A stretch of 53,846 bases of DNA from Chloroflexota bacterium (GTDB lineage: Bacteria; Chloroflexota; Anaerolineae; UBA4142): assembly GCA_016219275.1 (NCBI GenBank), contig JACRBM010000085.1:1-53846 (forward strand), read 5' to 3'. The notes under the pieces were generated by a model that saw nothing but the letters and a program-made list of their open reading frames with translations, made no database searches and was not told the DNA's origin. This document shows positions 24,601 through 33,096 of this stretch, one piece after another. The position numbers and the translations under genes are program-made. Every line of letters begins with the position of its first letter. Position 1 is the stretch's first letter.

Positions 24601-26337
24601 GTGCTCGGCGCTGGGATTCAAATCCAAAATGCGCCCTTGCGCGTCCATCATCAAGACGCCATCGTGCATGTTTTCAAAAACGAGCGCGTGCCGCCGCAAG
24701 GTTTCTTCGATGCGTTTGCGTTCGGTGATATCGCGCATGATCACCTGGGTGGCGGGCTTGCCGGCGTGTTTGATGGGAATGCCGGTCGTTTCGACATAGA
24801 TGAATTCGCCGTCGAGTCGTCGCAAGGGCATCTCTATCAAGGGCGATTGTTGACCCTGCTCTTGAATCAACCGCACCCGCTCGCGCACGATGGGCTGAAA
24901 CGGTTCCGGCACAACATCCATGATCGGCATCCCCACGATCTGGCGCTCGCTCGTCGCGCCGAAAAGTTGCGCGCCTGCCGGGTTGATGTAGACGAATTTG
25001 CCTTCGCAGTGAACTGCGATGAGATCGGGTGCGCGCTCGACCAATTGGCGATACCGTTGTTCACTCTCCTCAAACGCGACGGCGGTTTGCTGATGCGCCG
25101 CCAACTCGCGTTGCAACCGCTCGCCGGTCCGCACTAGTTCGGCAACCTGCGCCTGTTCCGCCACGATCAAACGCGCTTTTTCCAAAGCGATCGCAACCTG
25201 GTTTGCCAACGTCCACAGCGCGGGAACATCCTCTTCGCGTAAACTGCGGCTCCACACCATCATCGTTCCGATCACTCGCTCGTCGCTGACCAGTGGGAGA
25301 TAAACCAGCAAAGTATTTTTGCTCGCGCCAAACAATTGATCTAGTTTTTCCATCGCCCATGGCGGAATTTCACCGCCCAGCAAAGAACTCGCCACTCGCG
25401 CTGTGTCATACGTGATAAAGGGGCGCTGGGTCCTGAGGATTTCAGTATTGGGCCAGCAATCCAGCGGCACGCGCAAACCACGTAATTTTTGCCCCAGGAC
25501 TTGTTCTGCCTGATCAATCAAAGCGGGATCGAGCGAGAGATAGTGTTCGACAAAAACGCCGGCTGCCTGATCCAGTCGGTTGATGCTGAACCGCAGGTCC
25601 AACTGAGCGAGCTCGCGTCCGACCATTTCCAGCATTTGCGCGGGATCGTGTGGCGCGGCAATGCGCGCGGCGACCTGGCTCAACGCGGTGATGAACGCGT
25701 TGGAACGTGCGACCGCCTGCGCCTGCCGATCAATCTCTTTCAAGCGGCGGTCGCGCGTCCACGCAGTAATTAGGATCACCAGCCCTGCCGCCGTCGTCTC
25801 ATACAATTCCTCGAACACGGCGTACCATGACCAGGATGGGGAAACGATGGGTAACGCCAGTGCGCCGGCAAGTGAGATAAAAAACACGGCGCCGATTCCG
25901 CGCCATGAGAACAAGAGACTAGAGACCAGGACATTCACGAACAACGTCGCAAAAGCGAGCGCATGCTGGGGAAAGACTAGCGCAGAGATAAAAGACCACG
26001 TAAAGCCAGTTCCGACCGCGAGCATCGGAGCAAGTCTATAGTAGCGCGTGCGATTCAAGATATACGCCATCACGAGCGCGATCAGAACGATTCCATCAAT
26101 CAGGGGAGTCTCGGTCCCGACAAGCGCCTGGGGGGAAAATAATCCGAATCGAGAAAAGTCGCCAACGATAAGCAGGAACGCCAAGGTCGCGCTCAACAAC
26201 AGCACGATGGAAAGCAAGCGCATCCGCCAGCGTTGCTCTAGGTCACGGATAACCGGCGCGGGTTCGATCAGCCAGCGCCCCGCGCGCGCGACGAAACGGA
26301 AACGCGTGGACAGACGATCAAGCGAAAACTTGGACAT
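21694..26337 (-). CDS. Multi-PAS sensor histidine kinase (HisKA_2 type), 1547 aa
   Basis: Residues about 36-190 hold five or six membrane helices. A GAF domain follows (about 205-385), then seven PAS units marked by repeated openings such as RYRQLVERAPDLIAVH, NMHDGVLMMDAQG, TMGQGLTVTGADG, YRAIVEDQTELLCRW, FHSLVEQSSDGVVLV, YRSLVESMDSVVAVV and GLIAETIDEVFWMS. Most are closed by a DITERK linker. The C-terminus has HisKA_2 with LLKEVHHRVKNNLQVISSML (His near 1349) and HATPase (NEIMSNSLKYAF, GDNGVGLP). It is the first gene of a signalling operon and has no cognate regulator other than the receiver of the GGDEF protein. Confidence 0.95.
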   Translation of the reverse strand: MSKFSLDRLSTRFRFVARAGRWLIEPAPVIRDLEQRWRMRLLSIVLLLSATLAFLLIVGDFSRFGLFSPQALVGTETPLIDGIVLIALVMAYILNRTRYYRLAPMLAVGTGFTWSFISALVFPQHALAFATLFVNVLVSSLLFSWRGIGAVFFISLAGALALPIVSPSWSWYAVFEELYETTAAGLVILITAWTRDRRLKEIDRQAQAVARSNAFITALSQVAARIAAPHDPAQMLEMVGRELAQLDLRFSINRLDQAAGVFVEHYLSLDPALIDQAEQVLGQKLRGLRVPLDCWPNTEILRTQRPFITYDTARVASSLLGGEIPPWAMEKLDQLFGASKNTLLVYLPLVSDERVIGTMMVWSRSLREEDVPALWTLANQVAIALEKARLIVAEQAQVAELVRTGERLQRELAAHQQTAVAFEESEQRYRQLVERAPDLIAVHCEGKFVYINPAGAQLFGATSERQIVGMPIMDVVPEPFQPIVRERVRLIQEQGQQSPLIEMPLRRLDGEFIYVETTGIPIKHAGKPATQVIMRDITERKRIEETLRRHALVFENMHDGVLMMDAQGRILDLNPSAEHIFGFSKTDVLGRSATRLTSAQIADAPFAAVVGDALKNFGRWSGEVAFARADGTSGIGGVSIVALKEAEGKPNMLIGIIRDITERKQMEQEIQTQRDFALQVMNTMGQGLTVTGADGRFEYINAAYAHMVGREPQDLIGKQPMDLAEPPDQAILAQQRAYRQQGKTSSYETWLKHANGTLVPVLITGAPRWQAGNVSGAIAVITDLTERQYAEQALRMSEEKYRAIVEDQTELLCRWLPNGTLTFVNGAYCRYFGKTRAELVGHSFMPLIPEEDRDNVQQQFSLLSVTHPVITIEHRVIFPSGEIRWQQWTNHLIADQHGNVVEYQSVGRDITERKLADEARLAAERKFHSLVEQSSDGVVLVDDHGIVVEWNQSQERIYGLEREQVVGKPIWDIQHQVMLPERRTDDAYRRFKEMIERILVAGQAPWFHQTFEIQVQSITGEQRTVESVYFPIETHQGYWLGSLARDITERKRAELALRESNEKYRSLVESMDSVVAVVDMQGQFLYVNELGARQLGFDPPSIVGKNMFDLFPESVAALQVQAVQGVLASDKGIVIESPTIVQGEEHWHRTSIQPIHDERGRPLQALVNTMDISKIREAQKTLEEINRILELRVAERTAELQAANRTLRESEEKFGLIAETIDEVFWMSDLQGKQIFYVSPAYKHVWGRTLASLYENPGSFIEAIYPEDRERVTANLTVRLTSQPFDHEYRIVRPDGTLRWIWERGFPARPQSNHELLYVGVAQDITARKLAEATVEQSLREKEALLKEVHHRVKNNLQVISSMLNLQAGSVSNPEFVNIVQNSQSRIDSIALIHEKLYRSFDLSRIDFRDYLDDLSTSLYSMYYPAAGVRLEKDLPEIYFGIDTAIPLGLIVNEIMSNSLKYAFRNSDQLDRRIYLSLQVKPDGAYTLVIGDNGVGLPAGLDYRQSPSLGLQLVLTLVEQLGGVIELRGEGGTEYQITFREVKYKPR

Positions 26338-26611
26338 CGCGACCTCTCCCCTAACAACAAGCGCCTATGACCAACCGTGTGTACGATTAGTGACAGGCGC
26401 TTTGTCAAGCCCGACGATGTGATTCTGCGAATGGATGTCCTAATCTGTGAACACAGTTCGCACTTGCAGTAAAAACGAAACACCATCAACCTGGGTCTAG
26501 GAGCAGACGCTCCTAGTGTAACACGTTCCGCTAAAAAAAACAAAGTGCCTGGATCAATTCGCTCGCTTCACGCATTCCCCAATCTTTGGTATAATGCGAA
26601 CAGAGGTTTCA
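26338..26611. promoter_or_regulatory. Divergent promoter region between the PAS kinase and ruvB
   Basis: On the plus strand TATAAT (26590-26595) with TTCACG (26567-26572), 17 bp apart, would serve ruvB. GAAC-AGAG-GTTT (26598-26609) is a one-mismatch LexA-type box overlapping its ribosome binding site. On the minus strand TTGACA (26408-26403) may be the -35 of the kinase gene; AAGCGCCT and AGGCGCTT flank it as an inverted repeat. CTAGGAGC-AGAC-GCTCCTAG (26497-26516) is a perfect 8-bp-arm hairpin. Confidence 0.6.
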
Positions 26612-27655
26612 ATGACAGATCGCGTTGTTTCTCCCAAACCAACCGAAGATGACGGCAAGTTCGAACTGTCGCTCCGCCCCAAACGCATTGACGAGTACAT
26701 CGGGCAGGACAAGGTCAAGCAGAATCTAAAAATCCTGGTCGCGGCAGCCAAGGCGCGCGAGGAAGCGATTGATCACGTTTTGCTGTACGGTCCGCCCGGG
26801 CTTGGCAAAACCACGCTTGCCAACATCATCGCGAACGAGATGCAAGTTTCGATCAAGACCACCTCGGGTCCCGCGATCGAGCGTCCCGGCGATCTCGCCG
26901 CGATTCTAACGAACTTGCGCGCGGGCGATGTGTTGTTTATTGACGAAGTACATCGCCTCGGTCGCCCGGTCGAAGAAGTGCTGTACTCGGCGATGGAAGA
27001 TTTTTCGCTCGACATCATCATCGGCAAAGGACCGAGCGCGCGCAGCATTCGATTGAAGATGCCGCGCTTTACGCTCATCGGTGCGACGACGCGCTATGCG
27101 ATGATGTCCGCGCCGCTGCGCGACCGGTTCGGCGCGGTGTATCGCCTCGATTTCTACGACCTGAACGCGATGGAAACGATTGTGCATCGTTCCGCCGGCA
27201 TTCTCGGCGTCGCGATTGACACGGGCGGCGTCACCGAAATCGCGCGGCGCGCGCGCGGCACGCCCCGCGTTGCGAATCGTCTGCTCAAGCGCGTGCGCGA
27301 TTTCGCCCAGGTGCGCGCGGACGGCAACATCACCCAGTCCGTTGCGAACGACGCGTTGAAAATGCTCGAAGTGGATGAAAAAGGGCTTGATGACATTGAC
27401 CGCAAGGTGTTGTTAGCTATCATTGAGAAATTCAAGGGTGGACCGGTTGGGTTGGAGACTATTGCAGCAGCCATCAGCGAAGATGCTGATACGATCATGG
27501 ATGTGTACGAACCGTACTTGATTCAACTCGGCTTTATTGATCGCACCACGCGAGGTCGCGTCGCAATGGAAGCGGCGTATGAACATTTGGGAAAACAAAA
27601 TGAGTATCCCAAGACACAACAATTGCGCATGAACATTGACCATGAACGGAGTTAA
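26612..27655 (+). CDS. ruvB: Holliday junction branch migration helicase RuvB
   Basis: 347 aa from the ATG at 26612 (AGAGGTTTCA upstream); an in-frame ATG at 26594 overlaps the -10 box. AAA+ domain: Walker [12 protein letters not shown], Walker [10 protein letters not shown], sensor 1 [12 protein letters not shown] and arginine finger APLRDRFG. The C-terminal winged helix is at about 260-330 ([25 protein letters not shown]). It drives branch migration with RuvA. ruvA and ruvC are not adjacent. The box-like GAAC-N4-GTTT at its start fits SOS control seen for ruv genes elsewhere, but is not proven. Confidence 0.97.
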   Translation: MTDRVVSPKPTEDDGKFELSLRPKRIDEYIGQDKVKQNLKILVAAAKAREEAIDHVLLYGPPGLGKTTLANIIANEMQVSIKTTSGPAIERPGDLAAILTNLRAGDVLFIDEVHRLGRPVEEVLYSAMEDFSLDIIIGKGPSARSIRLKMPRFTLIGATTRYAMMSAPLRDRFGAVYRLDFYDLNAMETIVHRSAGILGVAIDTGGVTEIARRARGTPRVANRLLKRVRDFAQVRADGNITQSVANDALKMLEVDEKGLDDIDRKVLLAIIEKFKGGPVGLETIAAAISEDADTIMDVYEPYLIQLGFIDRTTRGRVAMEAAYEHLGKQNEYPKTQQLRMNIDHERS

Positions 27656-27667
27656 TAGGAGGACTGT

Positions 27668-28009
27668 GTGGCTATTCTCTACCTTCAGGACAAAGCTACA
27701 CCCGAACAAGTAGCAGAAATGCTTACAACCCTGAAAACCTAAATCAAATTGGAGGTGGATATCGAACATCATGTTGTTGCTGGCGGTGGTGTACTCCATG
27801 CCGACGCAGAGAAGATCCTACTTGAAGATGGCAGTCGCCAGGAAAACATCTGGGGAGCTGATTGGGATCCGTTCGCCCAAGAAGTTAGATTGGAGGCAAT
27901 GATCAACATTCGCCCGCGTCAAAATAATCGCAAGATGATGATTCAAGATCCGGAAATTCGGCAACCGGTTGAAGCCATTGTCCGTTGGGTATTTGAGGGA
28001 GCAAGATGA
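27668..28009 (+). pseudogene. DUF5674 gene interrupted by an ochre codon
   Basis: From a GTG at 27668 with AGGAGG upstream, the frame reads MAILYLQDKATPEQVAEMLT then hits TAA (27740-27742, codon 25). It continues in the same frame as IKLEVDIEHHVVAGGGVLHA, LEDGSRQENIWGADW and DPEIRQPVEAIVRWVFEGAR. The whole matches DUF5674 (about 110 aa), where Tyr is expected at the stop, so TAC or TAT to TAA would explain it. Restart at a TTG (27749) or GTG just inside is possible, as GGAGGTGG lies there. The stop overlaps the next start (ATGA). Confidence 0.82.
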
Positions 28010-28370
28010 TCGGTTCACACATCCATGAACGTTACATGCAAGACGAGTTGCCGACCCGTCTTGGCGGATTAGCCGCGGATTTGGCTAGAATCGTTTCGTT
28101 TTCGAGAAATCCCAAATCTGCTCCAGTAGTTTCAAGTCTATTTGAAGAAAGTCGCTTCTTCGTTGAATGGAGTGTGCCGGATTTGATTGCAAACGACGCA
28201 CGCGTTGAAGATGCTGAAAAATTGGTGAACATCCAGCGTGGACTTACTGGTTCTGGATTTGGCACGACGCACAGAACGACCCTGTCTCGCGCGCACAACT
28301 CGCCGAGCAAGCCCAGCAATGGTCGGATGAGGTACTCGAAATGTCCGGCTTGCTAAACACTGAATCCTAA
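28006..28370 (+). pseudogene. Frameshifted small gene of unknown family
   Basis: Begins at the ATG overlapping the DUF5674 stop. The first frame runs to LVNIQR; after a probable one-base loss near 28235 the next frame gives WTYWFWIWHDAQNDPVSRAQ then LAEQAQQWSDEVLEMSGLLN and TAA at 28368. The Trp-rich shifted sequence looks like real protein, while the unshifted continuation (SNGRMRYSKCPAC) does not. Joined, the product would be about 120 aa. Family not recognised; its tight link to DUF5674 suggests a two-gene unit in which both members are now broken. Confidence 0.7.
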
Positions 28371-28402
28371 ACCTTTCCCCACTGTTCACTGCCTACTGAC
28401 TT

Positions 28403-28430
28403 TTGCCTTCATCCCCACTCGCGGTATAAT
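28403..28430 (+). promoter_or_regulatory. Near-leaderless promoter of the 17-kb operon
   Basis: TTGCCT (28403-28408), 16 bp, TATAAT (28425-28430). The ATG of the first gene is at 28440, so transcription would begin only a few bases before it and no ribosome binding site is possible. Confidence 0.7.
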
Positions 28431-28439
28431 GCCCGCGCA

Positions 28440-30344
28440 ATGAAAGATCGCCTTCCCATTTTGCTCATCACCCTGCTCGCGTTCGCGCTCCGCGCGTATC
28501 GCCTCGACACGCAGGCGCTGTGGTGGGACGAATCGCTCACTGTGTACCGCGCCACGCGCGACCTCGCGACGATTCTCGCGAACACCATCGTCATCCAGTC
28601 TGTCGTCACGACCGACCTGATGCCGCCGCTGTACTTTGTGATTCAACATTTCCTTGTCCGCGCGTTCGGCATCAGCGAATTTGCGCTCCGTTTTCTTTCG
28701 CTCGCCGCGAACGTTGCGACTGTGCCGCTGATTTACGCGCTTGGTAAACGATGGTTCGATTTGCGCGTCGCACGCATCGCCGCGTTCCTTGCCGCGCTGT
28801 CGCCGTTCTACGTGTGGTACGCGCAGGAAGCGCGCCCGTACGCACTCGTGCTCTTCTTCAGTACGCTCGCCATTTACGCGCTCGCTCGCGCGCTTGAATT
28901 ACGAATGACGAATTACGAATTACGATTAACGCACCCCGCATCACCCTGGCTCATTCTTTACATCCTCGCCACCATCGCATCGCTCTACACGCATTACTAT
29001 GCCGGGTTTCTTTTGCCGTTTCATGTCGCGCTCATCACGCTCACCATTTGGCGCGATGAAAAACGCCGCGCGTGGATTTTGCTCCCGGCGATTCCCAGCA
29101 CCTCGATCATTTTTCTTTTGCCGATCGTTCTGCGCGGCGCGGCAAACAACGTAAACAGCGGACCGACGATTGTCGCGCTCGACATCATCCTGCGCGATTT
29201 GCTCAACTCGTTCAGCGTCGGCATCACGATGGACGCGGCGCAAGCGGCGTGGATTGACGGGGCGATACTGGCATTGCTTGTAATCGGAATCGTGTTTGCA
29301 AATTCAAAATTACGAATTGCGAATTGCGAATTGCGAATTTCGCTTCTGGCGTATCTCGCGCTCCCCATCCTCACGCTTCTCATCGCGCAACTCGCGCGCC
29401 CGCTGTACCAAAACTCGCGCTATTTCATCGCGATCAGCCCGGCGTTTTACCTCGGCGTCGCGGCAGGTATCGCGGCGATTTCATCGCGCTGGAAAATTCT
29501 TGCCATACCCGCATTCGCAATTTTTTTGCTCGGCGCGATTCCGTCGCTCAACAATCTCTATTTCGATCCGCGCTGGGGCAAGGACGATCATCGCGCGTGG
29601 GCGCAAGATTTGCGCGAGCGCGTCTACAGCGACGATGTGCTCATTCTCAACTCGCCGCACACCGAAGAATTGTTTCATTACTATGCGGATGATATTGTCC
29701 CGATCATCACGTTACCGATTCTGCGCGCGGACAACGTACCTTCGCCCGCTGCCGACCGCGCGGCAGTGCGCGATGCGTTGACGCAACACGCGCGCGTGTG
29801 GTATCTTGAGATGCACGCGCCCTTCGACGATCCGGACAGTCGCATCGAAAAATTGTTGCAACAGGAGGGCGTCTTGCTCGACCAAGCGCACGCGCGCGGC
29901 ACGAGCACGAAAATCACGCTCGCGCTTTACACGCGCGAGTTTCCCACCGCGAATTCGCGCGACATCCCGCACGCGCTCGATCTCGCGTTCGATGGGCATT
30001 TGCGCTTGCGCGGATTCGATGCACCCAGCGCGATCAAACCTGGGTCGCGCATCGCGGTAAAACTGTTCTGGCAGATTGATGAACCGGTCGGGGAAGATTA
30101 CGCGATTTCGTTGCGTCTCGCCGATGCCAGCGGCGCGCTGGTCGCGCAGTGGGACGCGATCCCGCTTGGCAATCGCGCCGGCAGTTCGACGTGGCAAACC
30201 AAACAGATCGTCGTTGACGCGCGCGAAATCGCGATGACGACGCAACCTGGGATTTATCGCTGGCAGGTCGTGCCGTACCACGCCGCGACCGGCAACCCAC
30301 TCGGCGATGTGGTCGCGCTCGGCGAAACACAGATTACACCATGA
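28440..30344 (+). CDS. GT39/ArnT-like membrane glycosyltransferase (1)
   Basis: 634 aa. About a dozen hydrophobic helices fill residues 5-400; a soluble beta-rich tail follows (about 510-634). The first luminal loop has ALWWDESLTVYRA, with the Asp-Glu pair typical of GT-C enzymes of the GT39/PMT/ArnT type, and MPPLYFVIQHF. Such enzymes move a sugar from a polyprenyl phosphate to lipid or protein outside the membrane. Two word-repeat inserts lie in frame (28896-28930, giving ELRMTNYELRLT, and 29301-29340, giving NSKLRIANCELRIS), both in loops between helices. First gene of the long operon. Confidence 0.9.
   Translation: MKDRLPILLITLLAFALRAYRLDTQALWWDESLTVYRATRDLATILANTIVIQSVVTTDLMPPLYFVIQHFLVRAFGISEFALRFLSLAANVATVPLIYALGKRWFDLRVARIAAFLAALSPFYVWYAQEARPYALVLFFSTLAIYALARALELRMTNYELRLTHPASPWLILYILATIASLYTHYYAGFLLPFHVALITLTIWRDEKRRAWILLPAIPSTSIIFLLPIVLRGAANNVNSGPTIVALDIILRDLLNSFSVGITMDAAQAAWIDGAILALLVIGIVFANSKLRIANCELRISLLAYLALPILTLLIAQLARPLYQNSRYFIAISPAFYLGVAAGIAAISSRWKILAIPAFAIFLLGAIPSLNNLYFDPRWGKDDHRAWAQDLRERVYSDDVLILNSPHTEELFHYYADDIVPIITLPILRADNVPSPAADRAAVRDALTQHARVWYLEMHAPFDDPDSRIEKLLQQEGVLLDQAHARGTSTKITLALYTREFPTANSRDIPHALDLAFDGHLRLRGFDAPSAIKPGSRIAVKLFWQIDEPVGEDYAISLRLADASGALVAQWDAIPLGNRAGSSTWQTKQIVVDAREIAMTTQPGIYRWQVVPYHAATGNPLGDVVALGETQITP
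28896..28930. repeat. In-frame word repeat (AATTACGA type)
   Basis: GAATTACGAATGACGAATTA-type words inserted in a loop of the first GT39-type protein; length keeps the frame. Confidence 0.85.
29301..29340. repeat. In-frame word repeat (AATTGCGA type)
   Basis: Four GCGAATT words in a second loop of the same glycosyltransferase. The same words, complemented, fill the spacer at 37685-37730. Confidence 0.88.
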
Positions 30345-31138
30345 ATCATACGGACATGTTGATGCGCCCGGAGGAATACCGGGTGATGTTTGAAATCGAA
30401 GACGGGTACTGGTGGTATCGCGGTCTGCGCGCGCTCTTGCGCGATTTGCTCGCGCGGTACGCGCCGCCGCGCGACGCGCGCATCCTCGACGCGGGCTGCG
30501 GCACCGGCGCGAATTTGCAAATGCTCCAGGAGTACGGATGCGCGATCGGGATTGACATTTCGGAACAGGCGCTCCAGTTTTGTCACGCCCGCGGCATTCC
30601 ACGCGACCGCGCGTTCATCGCGTCCGTCACCGATTTGCCGTTTCCCGCGCAGTTCTTCGATCTCGCCGTCTCCTTCGACGTAATTTGCAACATCATGGAC
30701 GACGTGGGCACATTCACCGAGATCGGGCGCGTGCTCAAGCCGGGCGCGCGCTTGATCGTCCAACTGCCGGCGTATCAATGGCTGTGGAGCGCGCACGATG
30801 TCGCGGTGGGACATCAACGGCGTTATACCGCGCGGATGACGCGCGCAAAATTGGAGCGCGCCGGTTTCCGCGTCGAACGCGTCTTGCACGTCAACACGTT
30901 GCTCTTGCCCGTGGTGATGATCGAACGCTTGATTCGTCGGCGTGCGCTGACCAATGGCAACGCGGTGCAATCGGATTTGCAGATGAATTTGCCGGGCGTC
31001 GTCAACGCGTCGCTCGCCGCGTTGTATCGCGCCGAAGCGCGCCTCGCCGCGCGCGTGGATTTGCCGTTCGGATTATCTATCATCGCGATTGCGCGCAGAG
31101 CAACCGACGACGGCAGACGACCGACTATCCTTGCATGA
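30341..31138 (+). CDS. Class I SAM-dependent methyltransferase
   Basis: 265 aa. Motif I is ILDAGCGTGANLQML (about 48-62), followed by an acidic end of strand 2 (GIDISEQAL), SVTDLPFPAQFFDLAVSFDV and the post-III region RVLKPGARLIVQLPAYQWLW. The pattern and the HDVAVGHQRRYTARM segment are typical of methyltransferases found beside glycosyltransferases. Start overlaps the previous stop by 4 bp. The last residues (RRATDDGRRPTILA) are encoded by a short CGACGGCAGACGACC-type repeat (about 31098-31130), so the tail may be an addition. Confidence 0.92.
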   Translation: MNHTDMLMRPEEYRVMFEIEDGYWWYRGLRALLRDLLARYAPPRDARILDAGCGTGANLQMLQEYGCAIGIDISEQALQFCHARGIPRDRAFIASVTDLPFPAQFFDLAVSFDVICNIMDDVGTFTEIGRVLKPGARLIVQLPAYQWLWSAHDVAVGHQRRYTARMTRAKLERAGFRVERVLHVNTLLLPVVMIERLIRRRALTNGNAVQSDLQMNLPGVVNASLAALYRAEARLAARVDLPFGLSIIAIARRATDDGRRPTILA

Positions 31139-33096
31139 AAAAAACACTCTGGCTTGTCATTCTCATCACCCTGGTTGCGTTCATCCTCCGCGTGTATCGC
31201 CTCGATTTTGTTTCGCTCCGCGGCGATGAATCGTTCACGGTCATTTTCGTTCAGCGCACCTGGGAAGGTTTGTGGCGCGGCATTCGTTTCATCGAACCGA
31301 ATCCGCCGCTGTACTATTTGCTGTTGCGCGCCTGGGTCGCGGTGGCTGGCGCAAGCGAATTCGCGACGCGTTATTTTTCCGTGTTCTTTGGCGTGCTGTG
31401 CGTGCCGTTGTTGTACCGGCTGGTGTGTGAGATGTTTACTTTATTTCCCTCGCGTCTGCTTTCAACGCAAAACGGAAATAATGGAAATTGGAGATCGGTT
31501 GCTCTATTTGCCGCTATGCTCATCGCGATTAATCCGTACCAAATTTGGCATTCCCAGGATGTTCGCAATTACACGCTGTGGCCCTCGCTGAGTCTCGCCG
31601 CGCTGATTTTTTTCTGGCGTTGGTGGAGATTGGAAATTGGAAGTTGGAAATTGGAGGTTGGAAATCGAACTTCACAAGCCAGATCACCTTATTTCTCAAT
31701 TGTCATTTTGAATTTGTTATTTTATTTCTTGTTCACCGCCGCGAGTCTCTACACGCACTATTACGACACGTTCATCCTCATCGCCGAAAACGCGTTCGTG
31801 TTTCTGTTCGCGGTGCTCGCTCGACGATGGAAGACGGTTGCGCGCTGGGCAATCGCGCAGGTCGCACTGGTGCTCGTGTACGCGCCCTGGGTCTTGTTCG
31901 GCACGAATCGCGTCGCGACGTACGGCGAAGGCAGCGCGTACGGCGGCGTGCCGCTCTGGGAACAGTTCAGTCGCACGATTGCGACATTTGTCGTGAGCGA
32001 CACGGTTCCCGACGCGCTCAAAACGATTGTGTGGTTGCCGCTCGCGCTCGCGCTCGTTGCGATTTTGATTTCCGTCGCGCGGCATGATCGCGCCCGCGCC
32101 GCGTTTCTATTCCTTTGGATCGCGATTCCCACGCTCGCGCTCTTTGCGATTTCCATCGGACGCCCGCTTTTTCTCGAACGTTACCTCAACGCGATTGCGC
32201 CGGCGTACTATCTCGTCTTTGCCATCGGACTCGCGCAAATCATCAAGTACCGATTACCAATTACCAAATTAGTTTACGCGGCAGGTGTTATCTTTTTCCT
32301 CGCCACCTCCGCCTTCGCGCTCGCCAACTATTACTGTGATCCCGCGTATGCCAAAGCGCCGGACTGGCGCGCGCTCGCGCAATTCATCGCGGCGCGCCAA
32401 CAACCCGGCGATATCGTCATTCAGAATTTCACCGAAATGTCTGCGATTTATTATCAGCGCGGCAGTGCGCCGGTGATGACGCTCCCCAAGGATTTTCAGC
32501 CGACGCCCGACGACGCGAAAACCTTGCGGCGCGTGATGACCGAGTATCGGCGCATCTGGTTCATCCCCGCGCAGCCGGACTGGTGGGATCCGGATCACGT
32601 CATCGAGAACTTGATATCGCGCTATGCCGACCGCGAACTCGAAACGCGCATCTCGGTTTTTCGTCCGCAGTTATATTTGACACTGCGCGAGTTTGAGCCG
32701 AAAATCATCCCGATCAACGCGCGCCTCGGCAACGCGACGCTCGTCGGTTATCGCATCGAGGGTGCACGCAATTTGCATGTCGTACTGTATTGGCGCGTCG
32801 CGCAAAAAATCGCGACCGATCTCACCGTCTTTGCGCATCTCGCCGATGCGAACGAACGCGTCGTCGCGCAACAGGACAGCGCGCCGGTGCGCGGCACGTA
32901 TCCGACAAGCGCGTGGCAACCCGGCGAGTTGATCGTGGACGCGTACGATCTGCAAGTGGACGCGATGGGAACATTCACGATCCTCGTCGGCATGTACGAT
33001 TCCGCGACGCTCGCGCGCGTGCCCGTCTTCGATGCAAACAATGTTCGCCAACCGAATGATCGTGTCACGCTAACGCAAATCACGATTTCGCAATGA
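31135..33096 (+). CDS. GT39/ArnT-like membrane glycosyltransferase (2)
   Basis: 653 aa from the ATG overlapping the methyltransferase stop. MKKTLWLVILITLVAFILRV is the first helix; FVSLRGDESFTVIF has the Asp-Glu pair and NPPLYYLLLRAW follows, as in the first GT39-type gene. About 11-12 helices, then a soluble tail with two beta-rich parts. In-frame word repeats occur at 31625-31666 (RLEIGSWKLEVGNR) and 32251-32272 (RLPITKL). The tail (about 560-650) with VVLYWRVAQKIATDLTVFAH resembles the tail of gene 1, so the two are paralogues. Confidence 0.9.
   Translation: MKKTLWLVILITLVAFILRVYRLDFVSLRGDESFTVIFVQRTWEGLWRGIRFIEPNPPLYYLLLRAWVAVAGASEFATRYFSVFFGVLCVPLLYRLVCEMFTLFPSRLLSTQNGNNGNWRSVALFAAMLIAINPYQIWHSQDVRNYTLWPSLSLAALIFFWRWWRLEIGSWKLEVGNRTSQARSPYFSIVILNLLFYFLFTAASLYTHYYDTFILIAENAFVFLFAVLARRWKTVARWAIAQVALVLVYAPWVLFGTNRVATYGEGSAYGGVPLWEQFSRTIATFVVSDTVPDALKTIVWLPLALALVAILISVARHDRARAAFLFLWIAIPTLALFAISIGRPLFLERYLNAIAPAYYLVFAIGLAQIIKYRLPITKLVYAAGVIFFLATSAFALANYYCDPAYAKAPDWRALAQFIAARQQPGDIVIQNFTEMSAIYYQRGSAPVMTLPKDFQPTPDDAKTLRRVMTEYRRIWFIPAQPDWWDPDHVIENLISRYADRELETRISVFRPQLYLTLREFEPKIIPINARLGNATLVGYRIEGARNLHVVLYWRVAQKIATDLTVFAHLADANERVVAQQDSAPVRGTYPTSAWQPGELIVDAYDLQVDAMGTFTILVGMYDSATLARVPVFDANNVRQPNDRVTLTQITISQ
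31625..31666. repeat. In-frame word repeat (GGAAATTGGA type)
   Basis: GAGATTGGAAATTGGAAGTT-type words inside the second GT39-type gene. It is the same family as the spacer at 17049-17136. Confidence 0.9.
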
